From Epiperipatus broadwayi (lineage: Eukaryota; Onychophora; Udeonychophora; Euonychophora; Peripatidae), in assembly GCA_028023455.1 (NCBI GenBank), contig JAQFVV010006699.1:122001-186000 (forward strand): 64,000 bases of DNA, in the 5' to 3' direction. Below, piece by piece: positions 35,651 to 48,347 of this stretch. Every line of letters begins with the position of its first letter. Within the stretch, counting starts at the first letter, position 1. A model generated the notes under the pieces. That model was not told the origin of the DNA. It was given only the letters and a program-made list of their open reading frames with translations, and did no database searches. The position numbers were made by a program, and so were the translations under genes.

Positions 35651-38600
35651 TGTTTTAATTAATGGTCATTTTATTTTTATATTATATATATATTCTAACC
35701 TCCCCCCGCGCATTCTCACCCCAAAATTATTGTTTATTACGAATATTACGGGTTCTAGCTCAGTTAACAAATAAATAAATGAAATATTCAGCATTAATTA
35801 AAATGATTACTAGCTCTAATTTTTAAAATACAAATACGGTTCAATATTAAAATGAATTAACAAATATTTACTATTTCATGAGACATGGAGTGACAATACA
35901 GGGAATGAGATAGACTACATTGAGCTATTATCCACACGATACTACCTCAATGGCATAAGAACACTATTCCCCTTTTTTACTATACCAAATAACTAACTCA
36001 TAGTATTCTTACGACTTTCTGAGCTCTATTCACTACAATTAAAATAATAATCATATCTTAATCTTCTTTATAACAAGAATCTAGCTCAATTAAATAAAAT
36101 GAAGTAAAATAAAATAAAATCTCAGGTTCATAAATTGTATTATAACTGATTTAAAATTACGGTAGTAAAATATGAAAAGGGAATTTTATGTCATAATCTA
36201 CTACACAGCAACTAATAATAATAAAAATAATAATACCAATAATAATATAATATAATCTTCTTTCTTCCTAAATGAAATAAATAAGTACGTGGTAGTATTT
36301 TAATAATCTGACAACAGAATACGTGTGGCAACATTAGCATATAATTTAATGTAATATTGTGGCAACTGACTTATGACCAATAAATAATATAAAATTATGA
36401 TTTTTTAATTTTAATATACCAATAAATTCTCAAAATTCTAATAACACTTTTATGTTTACCTTTTGTGCAAAACCTATATGTCTGTTTCAATTATAAATGT
36501 ATCGTGATTTCATGCATCCATGTGGAGAAATAACAACTCAGACACAAAACTTTAAAATAAATTTAAAACAAAGTTTATTAACAACAAACATAAATTAACA
36601 ATATTTTTACACTATATACATTAGATATCCCTTACTCTCATATCTCACTTAGTTTATTAGTTTATAAATAAAATCAAAATATTATTTACTTTTCCTAGTT
36701 AAATCTTATTTTTTTAACGCTTAAGAAAATACAGTATTATTACTTGATTTATTATTATGGTTAGCTTATTACAAAATGCATTTCTTATATGATTATCACT
36801 AACACTTTGCATCCTTAATATTATTAAAATTATATTTTTTACAAAATTTACATTCGTAGTAAAATTCTACAAAATAACAAATTTTAGTTTTATATTGGTT
36901 GTATGGAATCTTACAAAGTCAAAACATTGTTCTACATTCGGTATTAGGTTTTTATTGTTCATTATCCGATGTTTATTAATCCTAATATTCTCATTCAAGC
37001 CTTACTTCGGATGATATAATTACAACTATTAATATACCATGCACAAGTATATATTTATTATACTTTATTGAATTTTCTCTTGATAAATATGCAATACTCA
37101 TTCCCTCCAACATTAATATTAAAAAAAAATTCATTCAAATTTTATTATCACTTTTAAAATACTTGGTTTAGATTTCATATTCAAAATCTTATATTCATTT
37201 CTGAATTAATTTTACAATGTATTATATGATTCTTTCTCTCTTTATGATATTTTGGACTTTCAATTTTAAAGTTACACAATTCTATACATTCAAGCAAATA
37301 AACTATTCTTACATAAACCATAACATATCTTCAGTTCTATTTTATTCATTATTTCTTTGAAAATATCTTTCTGACCGATGCAGATTCACGAAAATAAGGA
37401 TAGCGAAGATAGATGCATAGGATCAAAATACAACTAGAATATTACTCGTCATATACCTTGACAATCATGGCACAGTGAATTAAAAGACACTATAGAGGAG
37501 TGACCTTTACTTGTCTACCAACCTCTATCATAGGAACGATGCTAAAGCTATTTCTTCAGCTTTATTCTAACATCAAAAGTTTAAAGATATGAAAAAAACA
37601 CTGTCCAAACTATATGTGTTCAGTCATAGGACTTTGTTAACTATACTAAATCACATAAAACTAAATATGATCCAAATCCCTTATATTTCCCTATTTCTAA
37701 AAAAAAACAAACATCATCTTGGTTTTCTCTCCACTAGTACTTCCAAGTCACTATCCGATCTTATTTCTCAATATTTTTTCTATACTGTACATCAACAAAT
37801 ACATATCTGCATTACTAACAATAATAAAATTCATTTATTTTAAAACTATTCCACTGTTCTATAAAAAAATCTTTTTACTACTTTCCTCCGTATATTTAAT
37901 CATATACAAACTATTTAAATATCTGAATACTTTATCACATGAAAGTTCAAAAGAATCACACAATTGTTCTGTTAAATTTTATTATTAATATACTTTAAAT
38001 AAATTATTGCATGCATATTCCGAATTACTCCTATCTCATTATATGTTAAAAATGTTGTATAAAATGTGTACATATAATTTAAACTTTCACAGTTCATTCT
38101 TAGGTCAATAGATGATCTAAAAAAACACATTATGCATTATAAATACTATTAAAATTACCAAAACGACCTTTATCTCTTCGATCGCGTTCCGTAGGCTTCT
38201 CCATCCATTTGATCCTTGTAGATATAAGATTCACATCTATACTTTATTTTTAAACAATATTTCTATAATTTTATCAAGTTATTATATTTAAATTTTAATA
38301 TTACTAAATTTATGTTTTATGTTTTCCCTAATCTCACATAACATTTTATATTTTAAAATAAATTAATAAAAAAAATATTCCAAACTATATTTACTGTACT
38401 TCTTCATCAAATTTCCTTGAAAACCGTTCATATTAAAGCTAAAAAAAAATGTTTATTATTTCTTCTTCAGTCACTTAATGTTCTCCTCCCTGCTTGTTCA
38501 ATTTTAAGGCAAAACAATTATTGCTCTGTTTAACAAATATTCATAAATGATAATCCTTGGTTTTTTTATAATATTTAATACAATTATTAATTATGATATC

Positions 38601-41040
38601 AATTAATCCCGTAAAGAAAACATCTACATATTCTCTTCTAATATTTTCTGCTAATCTTTTCCCGCGCGACTTTTATGATGCATCTTCTAGGTACTTTGAT
38701 TTAAATATTCAGTAAATTTTTCTGTCTCCATGGATCCATTTTCATTAAGTAATTTAAATTTCCATTTTCCTAATCTCTATCTTTATTAAGCACTTTTATA
38801 ATGAACACTTTATAGTATTTTTAATTCTTCTTAGATAAAGTTTTTTTTTTTTTTTCCTTTTTTAAAAAAAAATAATGACTCTTTCATATCATTATTCTGT
38901 AACTTTTTTTCCTTCTTTTAAAATTCTGGTACTATATACTTTATAATGTTTCCTTTAAAAAGACAAACATTCTTTCTCCATTATAACTTTTACATAATTT
39001 TTTCTTTATGATATATGCATCTTAATTTTTCCGTAGAGAAGAATAAAAACTTCAGAGTAGCCTTATAAATTGTTGCGTCATAAATTTTTCTGACGGCAAG
39101 TAACTTCTCTTTTAAGTTTTCCGTATAACGTCCAAATTATATTTTTCTGAGTTACAATTATAAGTTTCTGGTTGAGCATAAATAAAGCTATATCAAGGCA
39201 ATTTACAAATATTTTTCCTTTATCATAACTTCTATATACTGTTTTCTGTACTATTTCCATTTTTACTGCAAGGTTTTGGCTAAACTTGAATAAAATATCC
39301 TGGTAAGAAAACTTTTAAAATTAGCCCTCCATTTAAAGGCAGTTCAAAATATTATATGTTAAAACAAAACTTTTAAAATAAATACAAAATTTTTAAAAAT
39401 TATAACACTTTTCTAGCTTACGATCTTATACAGCTAAAAAAATATGTTACTCCTTCCTTTACTTACACATTACCTTCTCCCACTCCATCTAATTTTTATC
39501 TTTTCATCTGCTAATTCTGCTAAATACCTCCGTTGATTGGTTAATTACTTTTTAGCACGAACAAATTTACACTTTTTTAGTTTTATAACAGACCAGACTT
39601 TTTTAAAATAAAGAATTTATGACATAATGATTTAAAATATTACTTAAAATAGTATTTTTAACTCAATTATAATTTTATAAAAATCATTTAAATTTTAAAA
39701 CAATTATTAAAATAACATTTAATATCTATTTTAATATTAATATTTAATTTATCTTGTTTTTTATTTAAATAAATTTTTTTTTTTTTTTTTTATTAACTGT
39801 ATTCAACTTTTAAACACTACTTAAATATTACATCATTTAAACATTTAAAATAACTATTTAATATTTCAACATTCATTTCAACGATAGATAGCAATTACAC
39901 TTAGTTCCATAATTCACAAACTTTATTATTATATTCTAACAAGCGTGTGTGTGAAGGTATATAATATACAGTCACATGATTACTAACTTTATCAGATGAT
40001 TTGATTTTTAATTTACGTCTCGGTCTAAATTACCAAAACTGATATATTTTATAAAATTTTGAAAAATAATTTTAAATATGTGGAACTAAATATAATTCTC
40101 ACCATCCCAAAGTTTATTTTAAAATATATTAGATTAAATTTGAATATTAATTATAATTATATTACATATCATTTTTATTTAATTTATTAGTTTTAAAACA
40201 TTGCAATTGAATTGTTTAATATACTTTTAACTATTTATAGCTGTATTATTTTATATGGCCAGCTTTTACAACCATAAGCAAGGATATAATTAAGCTTTAT
40301 TTAATTGTTTTTTTTTAAATAATTCATTACACTTTTATATACCAGGTATTTTTCAGCCTTAAATTGTACTATAAGATCTAATCGATCATACAATTATCAA
40401 TATATTACACAAACGTATCTTAAAATTTAAAATTTTTTAGCAATTGACCATTCTACCTTATTATGACCTATAGATAAGGGCACATAATATATATATATAT
40501 ATATATATGGCTCATAGATAAAGGCACATAATATATATATATATATATATATGGCTCATTATTTTATGAACTAAATCATTTCCTTATTTTTAAAGATTAA
40601 AAACTTAGTGAAAAATAGTTAATTTTCATCATTTATTTACCTTAGTTTTTACATAAATGTAATGTTGATTATGATAATAATATTATTCATTTCTTCTTCT
40701 ATAAAAATATTCAAAATTATAAACATAAAATTTCTCAATAGGCAAAATTAAAAATATTATAAGGATTTAAAACACATCACTCTCAGAAATAATTTGTAAA
40801 AATATTAATATTTGAAAAATGTTAAGTCTGAAATAGTATGAGCAATTGAATGGATTTTGTTCATTGTTTAAAAAAAAAACATTTAATCATTAATATATTT
40901 TATATCAAATATTAAAATTACCAAGAAGTTTTAGATTTTAAAACCAATGTGATTTACTTTAAGAGTAAAATATTATGATTTGAATAAAAAATATATAAAG
41001 AAAATTACCAAATTCACATTTTCCTTTATTTTGCTGTAAT
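35651..41040. other. Large AT-rich non-coding stretch
   Basis: About 5.4 kb without a recognisable gene or element. Local points: a perfect TA-containing tandem pair at 40,464-40,556 (unit about 44 bp, ...GGCACATAATATATAT...ATGGCTCATA), and a short CpG-containing minus-strand segment at 38,160-38,235 that reads TRIKWMEKPTERDRRDKGRF before an immediate stop. I cannot assign it. Confidence 0.5.
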
Positions 41041-41044
41041 ATCA

Positions 41045-41335
41045 TATATAAATGCAATTTATCCACTCAGACTTTGAACAGTTTTTAATAAAAAACCTAT
41101 TATTCTATATGTATGCAAGCATTATTTTATGCTTCGACTGACTAGCACGTCTTCTTCAGAGCCACATTTACTTTAATTTTTTAAAAGTAAACAAAAGGTT
41201 TTTTTTTTGTTTTAAAAAATTAATATAAAAGGGGCTCTGAAGAAGACTGCAGGACAGTCGAAATATAAGATAGTTTATGTACATGTGTACAATAAAAGTT
41301 TTTTTGCTAAAAAGTGTTCAAAGTAGAATAGATAA
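41045..41335. repeat. Inverted repeat with CTGAAGA...GAAA segment
   Basis: Arms of about 110 bp share GGCTCTGAAGAAGAC, GTCGAA and the TTTTTAxxAAAAAxTGTTCAAAGT end in opposite orientation, with an ~60-bp A/T-rich loop. The right arm contains CTGAAGA (41,237), a GACTG/CAGTC stem and GAAA (41,260), the layout of a hammerhead core, but no pairing stem I could be found. Confidence 0.5.
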
Positions 41336-41593
41336 ATTACATATATATGTATATTTTAAAATTGTAATCTAAAAACAGATAACAACTGGCAGAAATAAAC
41401 AACATTCATAATTTCAATTTAAATAAAAAAATAAAAAAATCAATATTAATAATAAAATGTATTAAGCTAAGTAGTTTCGTTAAGTTAGAAGAAATACGTG
41501 AGAGTAATCATTAAAAAAAATAGGCCATTGTAAAATTAAGAAATTGAAAAAAATGCAAAGCAACTGTAATAAAAAATAACAATAAATTTTACA

Positions 41594-42115
41594 TTGGGAA
41601 TATTCATTTATATAGTGACATCTACAAAGTGCATGTGCATTATCTTATTGGCTAATTGGTATTAAACTTTATAAAAACATCATGCTATATAAAATAAATG
41701 TCTTGTTTACATATGTTTAATATAATAAGAATGACATATCATAAATTCTAGAAATTTCACAAGCGTCCTTCACGTAGTAAAAGAAGTATTTTTTTTTAAA
41801 TGTCATAGCATTGGCCGGGACAAGAACCCGCAACCTGGGCAACTGCCTGCAAGTGCAAGGGAGTCACGCTGACCTCTCAACTACCAATGCAAGACTGTAA
41901 AAAGTAATTTAAGTGATCAAGTAAAAAATTCACGCTCTCATTTTCAAACACTTAAGATTTGCCCATACAAATACATTTGGGTCGAAAAGATAGATGGATT
42001 CATTCTATTTTTTCCCAAATACTTTATCTTGTGCTTGAAAAAGTGGGAGTATTCATTTATATAGTAACATTTACAAAGCGCACATACATCAGCTTATTGG
42101 TATTAAAATTGATCT
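41594..42115. repeat. Short dispersed repeat with tRNA-like module and flanking direct repeats
   Basis: A ~70-bp block (ATATTCATTTATATAGTGACAT...TTGGTATTAAA) occurs at 41,598 and again, diverged, at 42,050. The sequence between aligns with the 2.3-kb repeat except for the inserted tRNA-like module at 41,807-41,890. A third, weaker resemblance is at about 58,225-58,275. Confidence 0.5.
41807..41890 (-). tRNA. tRNA-like sequence (class II geometry), probably a pseudogene or SINE head
   Basis: Read on the minus strand it has a perfect 7-bp acceptor stem (GCATTGG / CCAATGC) and a D-arm GTTG/CAGC with A-box TAGTTGAGAGGTCAGC. There is a T-arm CGGG-TTCTTGT-CCCG and a variable region with its own GGCA/TGCC hairpin. 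The anticodon stem is poorly paired, so no identity can be given. Near-cognate acceptor pairing suggests it is fairly recent or under some constraint. Confidence 0.5.
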
Positions 42116-42990
42116 TATAAACAACTTTAAGTAATACATATATCACTATTCCAACTTTTTTTATTATTTCATCTCCAAATGCTTTCTTCTAATCTTTTCA
42201 GCAAACTTATGTTTTTAGAAAATTTTAAAGAAGTTTTTAAAATACCCCTTAATAGTAGCTTTTCATGATATTTTAATTTCAACCCTATATTTGTAAAAAA
42301 AGTTTTAATGTTGATTCTATTTATTATTTTATAACGTAATATTTATAAAACTAAGGGTTTGCCACTTATGTTAAAATATCGATGAACTTTTAAATATATT
42401 ATTGATAAATTAAATTATACTATATGCCAAGTGGATGTGAAAAACAATTATGAGACATAGATCGTATATTTATTAAAACAATTAATAACGGAAGATAAAT
42501 GAACGTTTATTTTTTAAACAATCATTGAAAAAAAAAACATTTTAATTTACTTAAAGTTTTATATGAGCAAATATAAATTTAAAATAATATATTTAACTAA
42601 AATTGAAAATAGAAGTTAAAAGTTAGTAAAATAAAGGGGGCAGTAAACACAACGGAAGGAATAAATTATTGATGTAGAAAAGAATGGGGAAGTATGGAGA
42701 TGTTTATTATATCTATAAAAATATTACATACGGGACAGAAAAAAGTGAATAACTCCGTGTGTGTAAATAAAAAAAAATAGATATATTAATGTTTAACTGA
42801 GGTTTAAAGTTTATATCTGTGCTAGAGATAATCTAGTTTCGAAAATGATTAGTAATAATCATTAGTGTATTTATCTGAGTTGGATGGCGTCAAAGTTGTG
42901 AGTGGAGGAAATTTGACAATGGTAAATGAAAATGTAACAATTTACTCTAGATAAATACTATGCATATAATAAAGATGTATATGAGAGATT

Positions 42991-43046
42991 GTGACCTGGG
43001 TCAACTGATGAGTGCTGGTTCAGCACGAAATGCGTCTTGGGAGTCA
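42991..43046 (+). ncRNA. Hammerhead ribozyme HHR1, complete core
   Basis: CTGATGA (43,005-43,011), stem II GTGCTG-GTT-CAGCAC and GAAA (43,027-43,030) are perfect. Stem III is minimal: A43,030 pairs U43,035 around UGCG. The predicted cut is after C43,036 (GUC). Stem I pairs TCAA (43,001-43,004) with TTGG (43,037-43,040) and, beyond an internal loop, TGAC (42,992-42,995) with GTCA (43,042-43,045). This is the short-stem-III type I hammerhead known from Penelope-like elements. It should self-cleave as RNA. Confidence 0.9.
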
Positions 43047-43217
43047 TTTGTCTTTTATTATATCTTTATTTATATGTATTTAAAAAGAATGGGGGAGCAT
43101 GGAGATGTTTATTATATCCATATTGAAAACAATATTAACTATAAAATATCTGAGGTTTTAAATAAATACTTGATCATTTCTTAAGAGTCATCTCATAGTA
43201 TATATGTGGGGGAGATG

Positions 43218-43276
43218 GTGATCTGGTCCGACTGATGAGTGCTGGTTCGGCACAAAATATGTATATTGGAGATCAT
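43218..43276 (+). ncRNA. Hammerhead ribozyme HHR2, core mutated
   Basis: CTGATGA (43,232-43,238) and stem II GTGCTG-GTT-CGGCAC are intact, but the GAAA block reads AAAA: the G12 position is A, which should abolish catalysis. Stem III is two pairs around AUGU. Stem I has CCGA/TTGG and TGATC/GATCA. It lies about 220 bp downstream of HHR1 in the same orientation. Confidence 0.85.
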
Positions 43277-43499
43277 TCATCTTTTTCACATGTATGTGGT
43301 AATATGTATTGGTTGTTTAAGTTGGACAGAATATGTATTGAGCTTGAAAGTCTGAGTTCAAGTCCCTTATAAGTACATTAAGTCTAGTATAACAATATAC
43401 ATATATGTAAGTATTACATATTCATCCCATGTTCTGTCCAACCTGCTTCTGTATAATTAAATGGATATATTAAGATCATATGTGTGAGAGTTCAGATTG

Positions 43500-44259
43500 A
43501 CTTAAGCACAACATGGATATGACAAATAATATTGGCAAGAACAAGGGATTAGAGCATTTCATTCTTGGAATTAGTGCATTCCTTTCTTGAATATATCTAT
43601 CATTAAAACAATTAACACTTAGACAATCCCAATATCAATAACTATCAACAATTTCAAATTGTTGTCAAGGCAACCACCTTTCAGCAATAAAGGTGGGATA
43701 TAATATGTAATGGACATGGAAGGAAATTATACCTTTATCCATTTTCTAACAATAGATAGCATTTCATACCAATAAAAATTTATAAAATATGGCCAGCCAA
43801 CCATTCATAAAAATATGCTATTAAATAAACCTACATTTATAGTGCTAGAACGTCAATCTCAACAAACGTTATAAAACAACAAGTGAACCTTCAAACATAG
43901 TGAGCATGCAAAATAATTTAAAAATCAAATTTTTAAATCAGCTTGTTACTAGCAATGTTTAAAATTATATATTCCAAGAAAGTGAAATCATCAATTTTAA
44001 TGACAGATGATAATGAACCACATTACTTTATATAAATGTAATTATCAAGGGCTTACACTTTGCTTATATTATTTGTATGTAATTTGTATATAAACGTTTT
44101 ACTTAGAAAAGAAAAGTTAGGTATTTTTAATAAATTTCACTCACTGAGCATACCTTTGATCCACCAAGGTCAAACTCATAGCAATCATAGTTTGCGGAGG
44201 GGGAATTTAGTAAAATATAGCATAGAAATAAAGTCTAAATAACATTTAGGTATATATAT
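43500..44259. other. AT-rich non-coding stretch ending in a TA tract
   Basis: No gene recognised. The final TATATATAT is the insertion point of LTR element E2. Confidence 0.5.
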
Positions 44260-45932
44260 TGTACCTATATTGATATAGGCACATATAATTTTTATCTAAA
44301 ATTATTATTAAAGTAATCCTTCGTAAAAGAAAAACATAAAATTAAATGTTAAAGAGTTTATTCAGTTTGTTTTAGAAAAGGATAGGAATTAAATAGTTTT
44401 TATTAGTGTTCGTAAAAATATAAATATACAAATCTCTTTTCATTCAAGTTTAATTAAAGAAAAAATAATCTTAAAACTAAATAGTAAATTGTATTAAAAA
44501 TATATGACCGTATATATGTGCGATTGTCAACAATAGAATAAATGTTATTATAAAGTTAAAGAAGATTATTATTAAAAAACACAACAATGACTATTATGAA
44601 AATATAAAACATCTCTGCATGGCTATTACTAATTAAGCAATCTTCCAAAACACGTTTATCAAAGGATTACTTGATAAGGAATTCGACAACAGATCTTGCC
44701 GGAGATATCAGAAAGACAACAAGGCGCAGGTATAAATAGACCCATTTTATCGGACAGTAATTCATTCCACAAATTAATTGAGTTGAGACAGATCAGTTCC
44801 ACAAATTAATTGAGTGAGTGCAGTTCAGAAATTAATTGTGCAGTTAACGAACAAAATGCAGTGCTGAGAAAGTTTTGGAACACACGTTCACCTCCAGCCA
44901 GATGTCCGAGAAAACAGCAGATCTGCCCGTGAAATAATGTCAGCTTAACATCTTAGAAAATCTCCATCAGTATCTATTTGTCTTTGATAGCAATAATCGT
45001 GAAAATCAGGAAACTCAGCAAGGAAACGTCCCAGCCAGCTGGTAAGCATTTATAATGGAAATATCCTCACCGAAAGCAGCCTCCAAAGAACAAAATTTTA
45101 CGTCAACATTCAAAATGCTAGGTAAAATATTTGCTTATTTTCATTATACTGTAATAGCCATTGTATTTCATTACTTTGTGCGAATCCTCCAAGAGTCTAA
45201 TTATATGAACTCGATATCATACATAAATGAACTATTGATGTGTGTGATTAAATTTCAAATGCTATGTAATACTTTAATATTATTATGTGTGTGTGCATGA
45301 GTTAATATGTGCGTGATCCTTATATCAGTATTATTAGTTAAATTAGATAAATACCAGTGTTTTGTTATGAAAGTAAACAAGAATATTTAAACTAGTTTAG
45401 AAATGTTAATTTAAAATATGCGTGTGTTTTATTAGAATGTTTAAATTTAGTAAATAAATGTTAGTTACTAAATTATCTTTAAAATTAAACTTTATTTGTC
45501 GGTCAATTCTTTTTATCAATTCCTTTTATCAATCCTTTTACCAAATTCTTTTTATCAATTCTTTTACAATTCTTTTTATAAATTCTTTTAACAAATTCTT
45601 TATCAAGTCTTTTAACCCCTAATTAAGTATAATCTATTAGTGATTACAAACAACTGAGCTAGTCGTGGATTTAGGCGTTGGGTTAGTTGCCACTATTCAA
45701 AGTGCGTTGTCTATTCTTTTAGAATAAGCAGCTGGCACCCGTGTTTATACACAAACAAAAAAAGTGCTTTGAACTTGGTGTTGAACTCAACAGTCAAGAA
45801 GAAGTTATGTCCTGGAAATGTAACATTAGTTATATACTTTATAGCTATCGTTTGGGCATACATACTCTCCGAGTATGTTCTTCTCTGCCTAAGAGGCCGG
45901 TGTTTCGAATCTACATATTCGAATACGGTTCA
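44260..45932 (+). repeat. 5' LTR of E2 (1,673 bp)
   Basis: It has a TATA box TATAAATAG at 44,731, a predicted splice donor at 45,122 (GCTAG|GTAAAA) and an acceptor ending 45,722 (TCTATTCTTTTAG). The implied intron is 601 bp. GCTGGCACCC replaces the GCTGGCGCCC of E1. A small ORF (45,055-45,300, 81 codons, MEISSPKAASKEQNFTS...) crosses the donor site and recurs in the 3' LTR at 49,176; E1 lacks it. Confidence 0.85.
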
Positions 45933-46271
45933 ATGGCTTTACCCAACGTGGGCCAAACTTGTCATAAATGACAGTTAATTAAATACTTTGTTCTTGTTGA
46001 AAATAAAAATCTAAAAAGTTAAATTACGTATGTAAAAGTGTTTTAATTTAAAAAAAAAGAATTGACCGAAAACTTTTTTTTTTTCGAAATGAAAAGAGAT
46101 TTTGACATTTATGCTATCAAATCAGAGACAGCTGATATTTGGGCGGAGTTAAAGCATTAGATCGGGTAGAAAAATGGACAAAAGGGGTGGTCAGCGTGTG
46201 TTTCCGTTTTACTCAGAAATAAATAAATAAGCCATATATTAAATTTAGTGAAATAAAATATTGTTTTAAAA

Positions 46272-46931
46272 ATGGAAAAAGAGAAAGAAATGTCTGAGAC
46301 GTGAATGATGATGACAATGATGATGAATATGATGCAAGAGTTTAAAGCAGAATTGATAAAAGAAATGTGTCAGAAATTTGAGCAAAGTCAGTTAGAACTC
46401 AAAGCAGAATTGAAGGAAGAAATTAGTCAGGTTAAAACAGAAATTAAAGAACTCAGAGCAGAAGTAAGAGAAATAAGATGTGAGATAATGGTAAAGGTAG
46501 AGAAGAACCAAGAAGTTATAGAGTTAGATTTAATTAAAGAAAGTCAGGAAGTTGAGGTCATGAAAGAGGTAGAAATTGAATTAGAATCAGATAGCGTTGT
46601 GACAGATAAAGTAGAAACTTATGTAGATCAAAAGGTAGTAGATAGTGTAGAAAAGTTTTTACAAAAATTTAAAAAGGTTAAAGTAAACGTTCGCATTCGC
46701 AGTAGACGTAGATTTAAAACAAAGGGGAAGCATAGGAAAAAATATTCACGATTAGGAAAAATACGGAGGTCTGTAAAGCTTAAAAGTTTTCTAATTTACA
46801 AGGCAGAATATAGAATGGAAAGAGAAAGAGATAAAATAGATTTTAACCAAGAAATAGAAGTGAGAATATGGAGTATGATTTATATTATAAAATTAGTAGA
46901 AAGAAAGAAGGAACCGCCTGACATAGCTTAA
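46272..46931 (+). pseudogene. Coiled-coil/basic protein of E2, N-terminus interrupted
   Basis: The start corresponding to E1 (MEKEKEMSE-) is at 46,272, but a TGA follows after ten codons at 46,302. The remaining frame from 46,305 gives 208 codons: MMxxMMQEFKAELIKEM, QSQLELKAELKEEISQVKTEI, RAEVREIRCEIMVKVEKNQE (heptad-like), an acidic middle, then VEKFLQKFKKVKVNVRIR, RRFKTKGKHRKKYS, and C-terminal VERKKEPPDIA. The coiled coil carries a repeat expansion (LKAEL/FKAEL) that E1 lacks. Re-initiation at 46,305 would keep most of the protein. Confidence 0.7.
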
Positions 46932-47907
46932 AAGTTAGTAATCGGGCGGAATAGTAAAGGAAATAAACAAAAAGGACCGGAAATGGACTATGAGTCTAAT
47001 ATAATTATTTTGACGTAGGTGAAAAGCCTGAATTGGAATTTCGCTATTTAAAATGATGGATTGTTTTATCAAATAATAATAATGGAGGCTTCGCAAAATA
47101 AAATATTTTTTTTCTCCACGCACATATTAATTAAGAAAATGTTCGTAAATAAACAGTTCAAATAAATAAAAAATCAAGTTAAATAAATGGGTCAAATTAA
47201 TGATATAAAAGTAAAGTGGTAGATTTAAATAAATGAATAAAATAACGGAAATACATAAAATAAAAACAAGTTAAATAAATAAATATAATATATCTGTAGA
47301 AAATAAATAAAATATTCGTAGTAAAATAAAATAGTTCTTTGAATATACGCATGTTAAAATAAAAGTTTGTTTTGAATACCGTAAGTTAAGAAAAGGATGT
47401 AAATAAATTGTTTAAAATAATCAAGATAAAAAAAAATCTCTAGTAAAATAATAATGAATGAATCATAATAAAGCAAAATAGTTTTTTTTCTGAGTACACG
47501 CACGTTAATATATAAGTTAAAGTAATGGGTTAAAAGTAATATCGTAATATAAATAAATATGTAAATTGGTGTCCGTGATAGTTTAAAATAGTATTGTAAA
47601 TTAAATAAATATGTAAGATAATGTTCATAATAGTTCAGAATAATATAAATAAATATGTTAAAGTAATGTTCATGTGTATTTAAAATAATATTGTAGGATT
47701 AGTGATAAATAATATAAAGTCAATCTAAGTTATATTAGGAGCGTATAAGGGTTCGAATCTAAAGGGATGAGGGTAGTACTGAAATAAGTTAGATAAGGAT
47801 TAAGTTTAAAGCTCTCGACTGGATAAATTCTAGCACCTGTAACGGATTGTCCGGGATCATTCCTCTTTTAAAAAGCACACTGGCAACAACCAGAGTAAGT
47901 CGTACCT

Positions 47908-48093
47908 CTTTTTCCAAAGCGTAAGTCGGAAATGGACAGTTGAAAATTCCTGCCATTGTAGCTGCTTAGTCAAAGTCCGATCAAGAGAATCGGCAATCGT
48001 TTTCCAGGGCGTAAGTCGAAAATGGACAATTGAAATTCCTGCCATTTGCAGCCACCTTTTCTTAGTCAAAGTCCGATCAAGAGAATCACAGCC
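47908..48093. repeat. Tandem ~90-bp duplication in E2 internal region
   Basis: Counterpart of the pair in E1. Units start at about 47,908 and 47,999 with TTTTCCA(A/G)(A/G)GC.TAAGTCG. Confidence 0.8.
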
Positions 48094-48347
48094 GAAGCTT
48101 CATTTACAAAAGATCCCTGCACCACAAATTTAGTTTATCCTCGTGGTCATTATCCAGGATGAACATTGTAAGCAATGTCACCAGCATAGAAAGAAGAAAA
48201 GCATAATTGAAGATTGCCCTTAGTATGGAAAGGAAAAGATATTAAAAAAAGGCAAACTTAGAAGGAATAATAAATTAATATTTAATGTTGTCAGAGATAA
48301 AATGGTCAAAATGACGCATTTTACTCTCAAAAGGAAGGGCAGTGTAA

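Larger units (their letters stand above)
42681..43500 (+). mobile_element. Penelope-type terminal region with two hammerheads
   Basis: A block GGAGATGTTTATTATATC is repeated at about 42,698 and 43,100, ahead of each ribozyme. The ~150 bp after HHR2 (GAAAGTCTGAGTTCAAGTCCC) matches the sequence after HHR3 at 52.36 kb (GAAAGTCTGTGCTCATATACC). GTTCAGATTGACTTAAGCACAACATGG at 43.49 kb resembles 52.03 kb. So this is a second copy of the terminal module described at 51.94-52.44 kb, in partial tandem. Confidence 0.65.

Noticed and set aside
38160-38235. Minus-strand Lys/Arg-rich segment as an exon
   Set aside because: Only about 20 codons before a stop, with no clear splice sites. It cannot be supported.
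42960-43184. 74-codon plus-strand ORF
   Set aside because: It reads straight through hammerhead HHR1. The RNA structure explains the conservation better.
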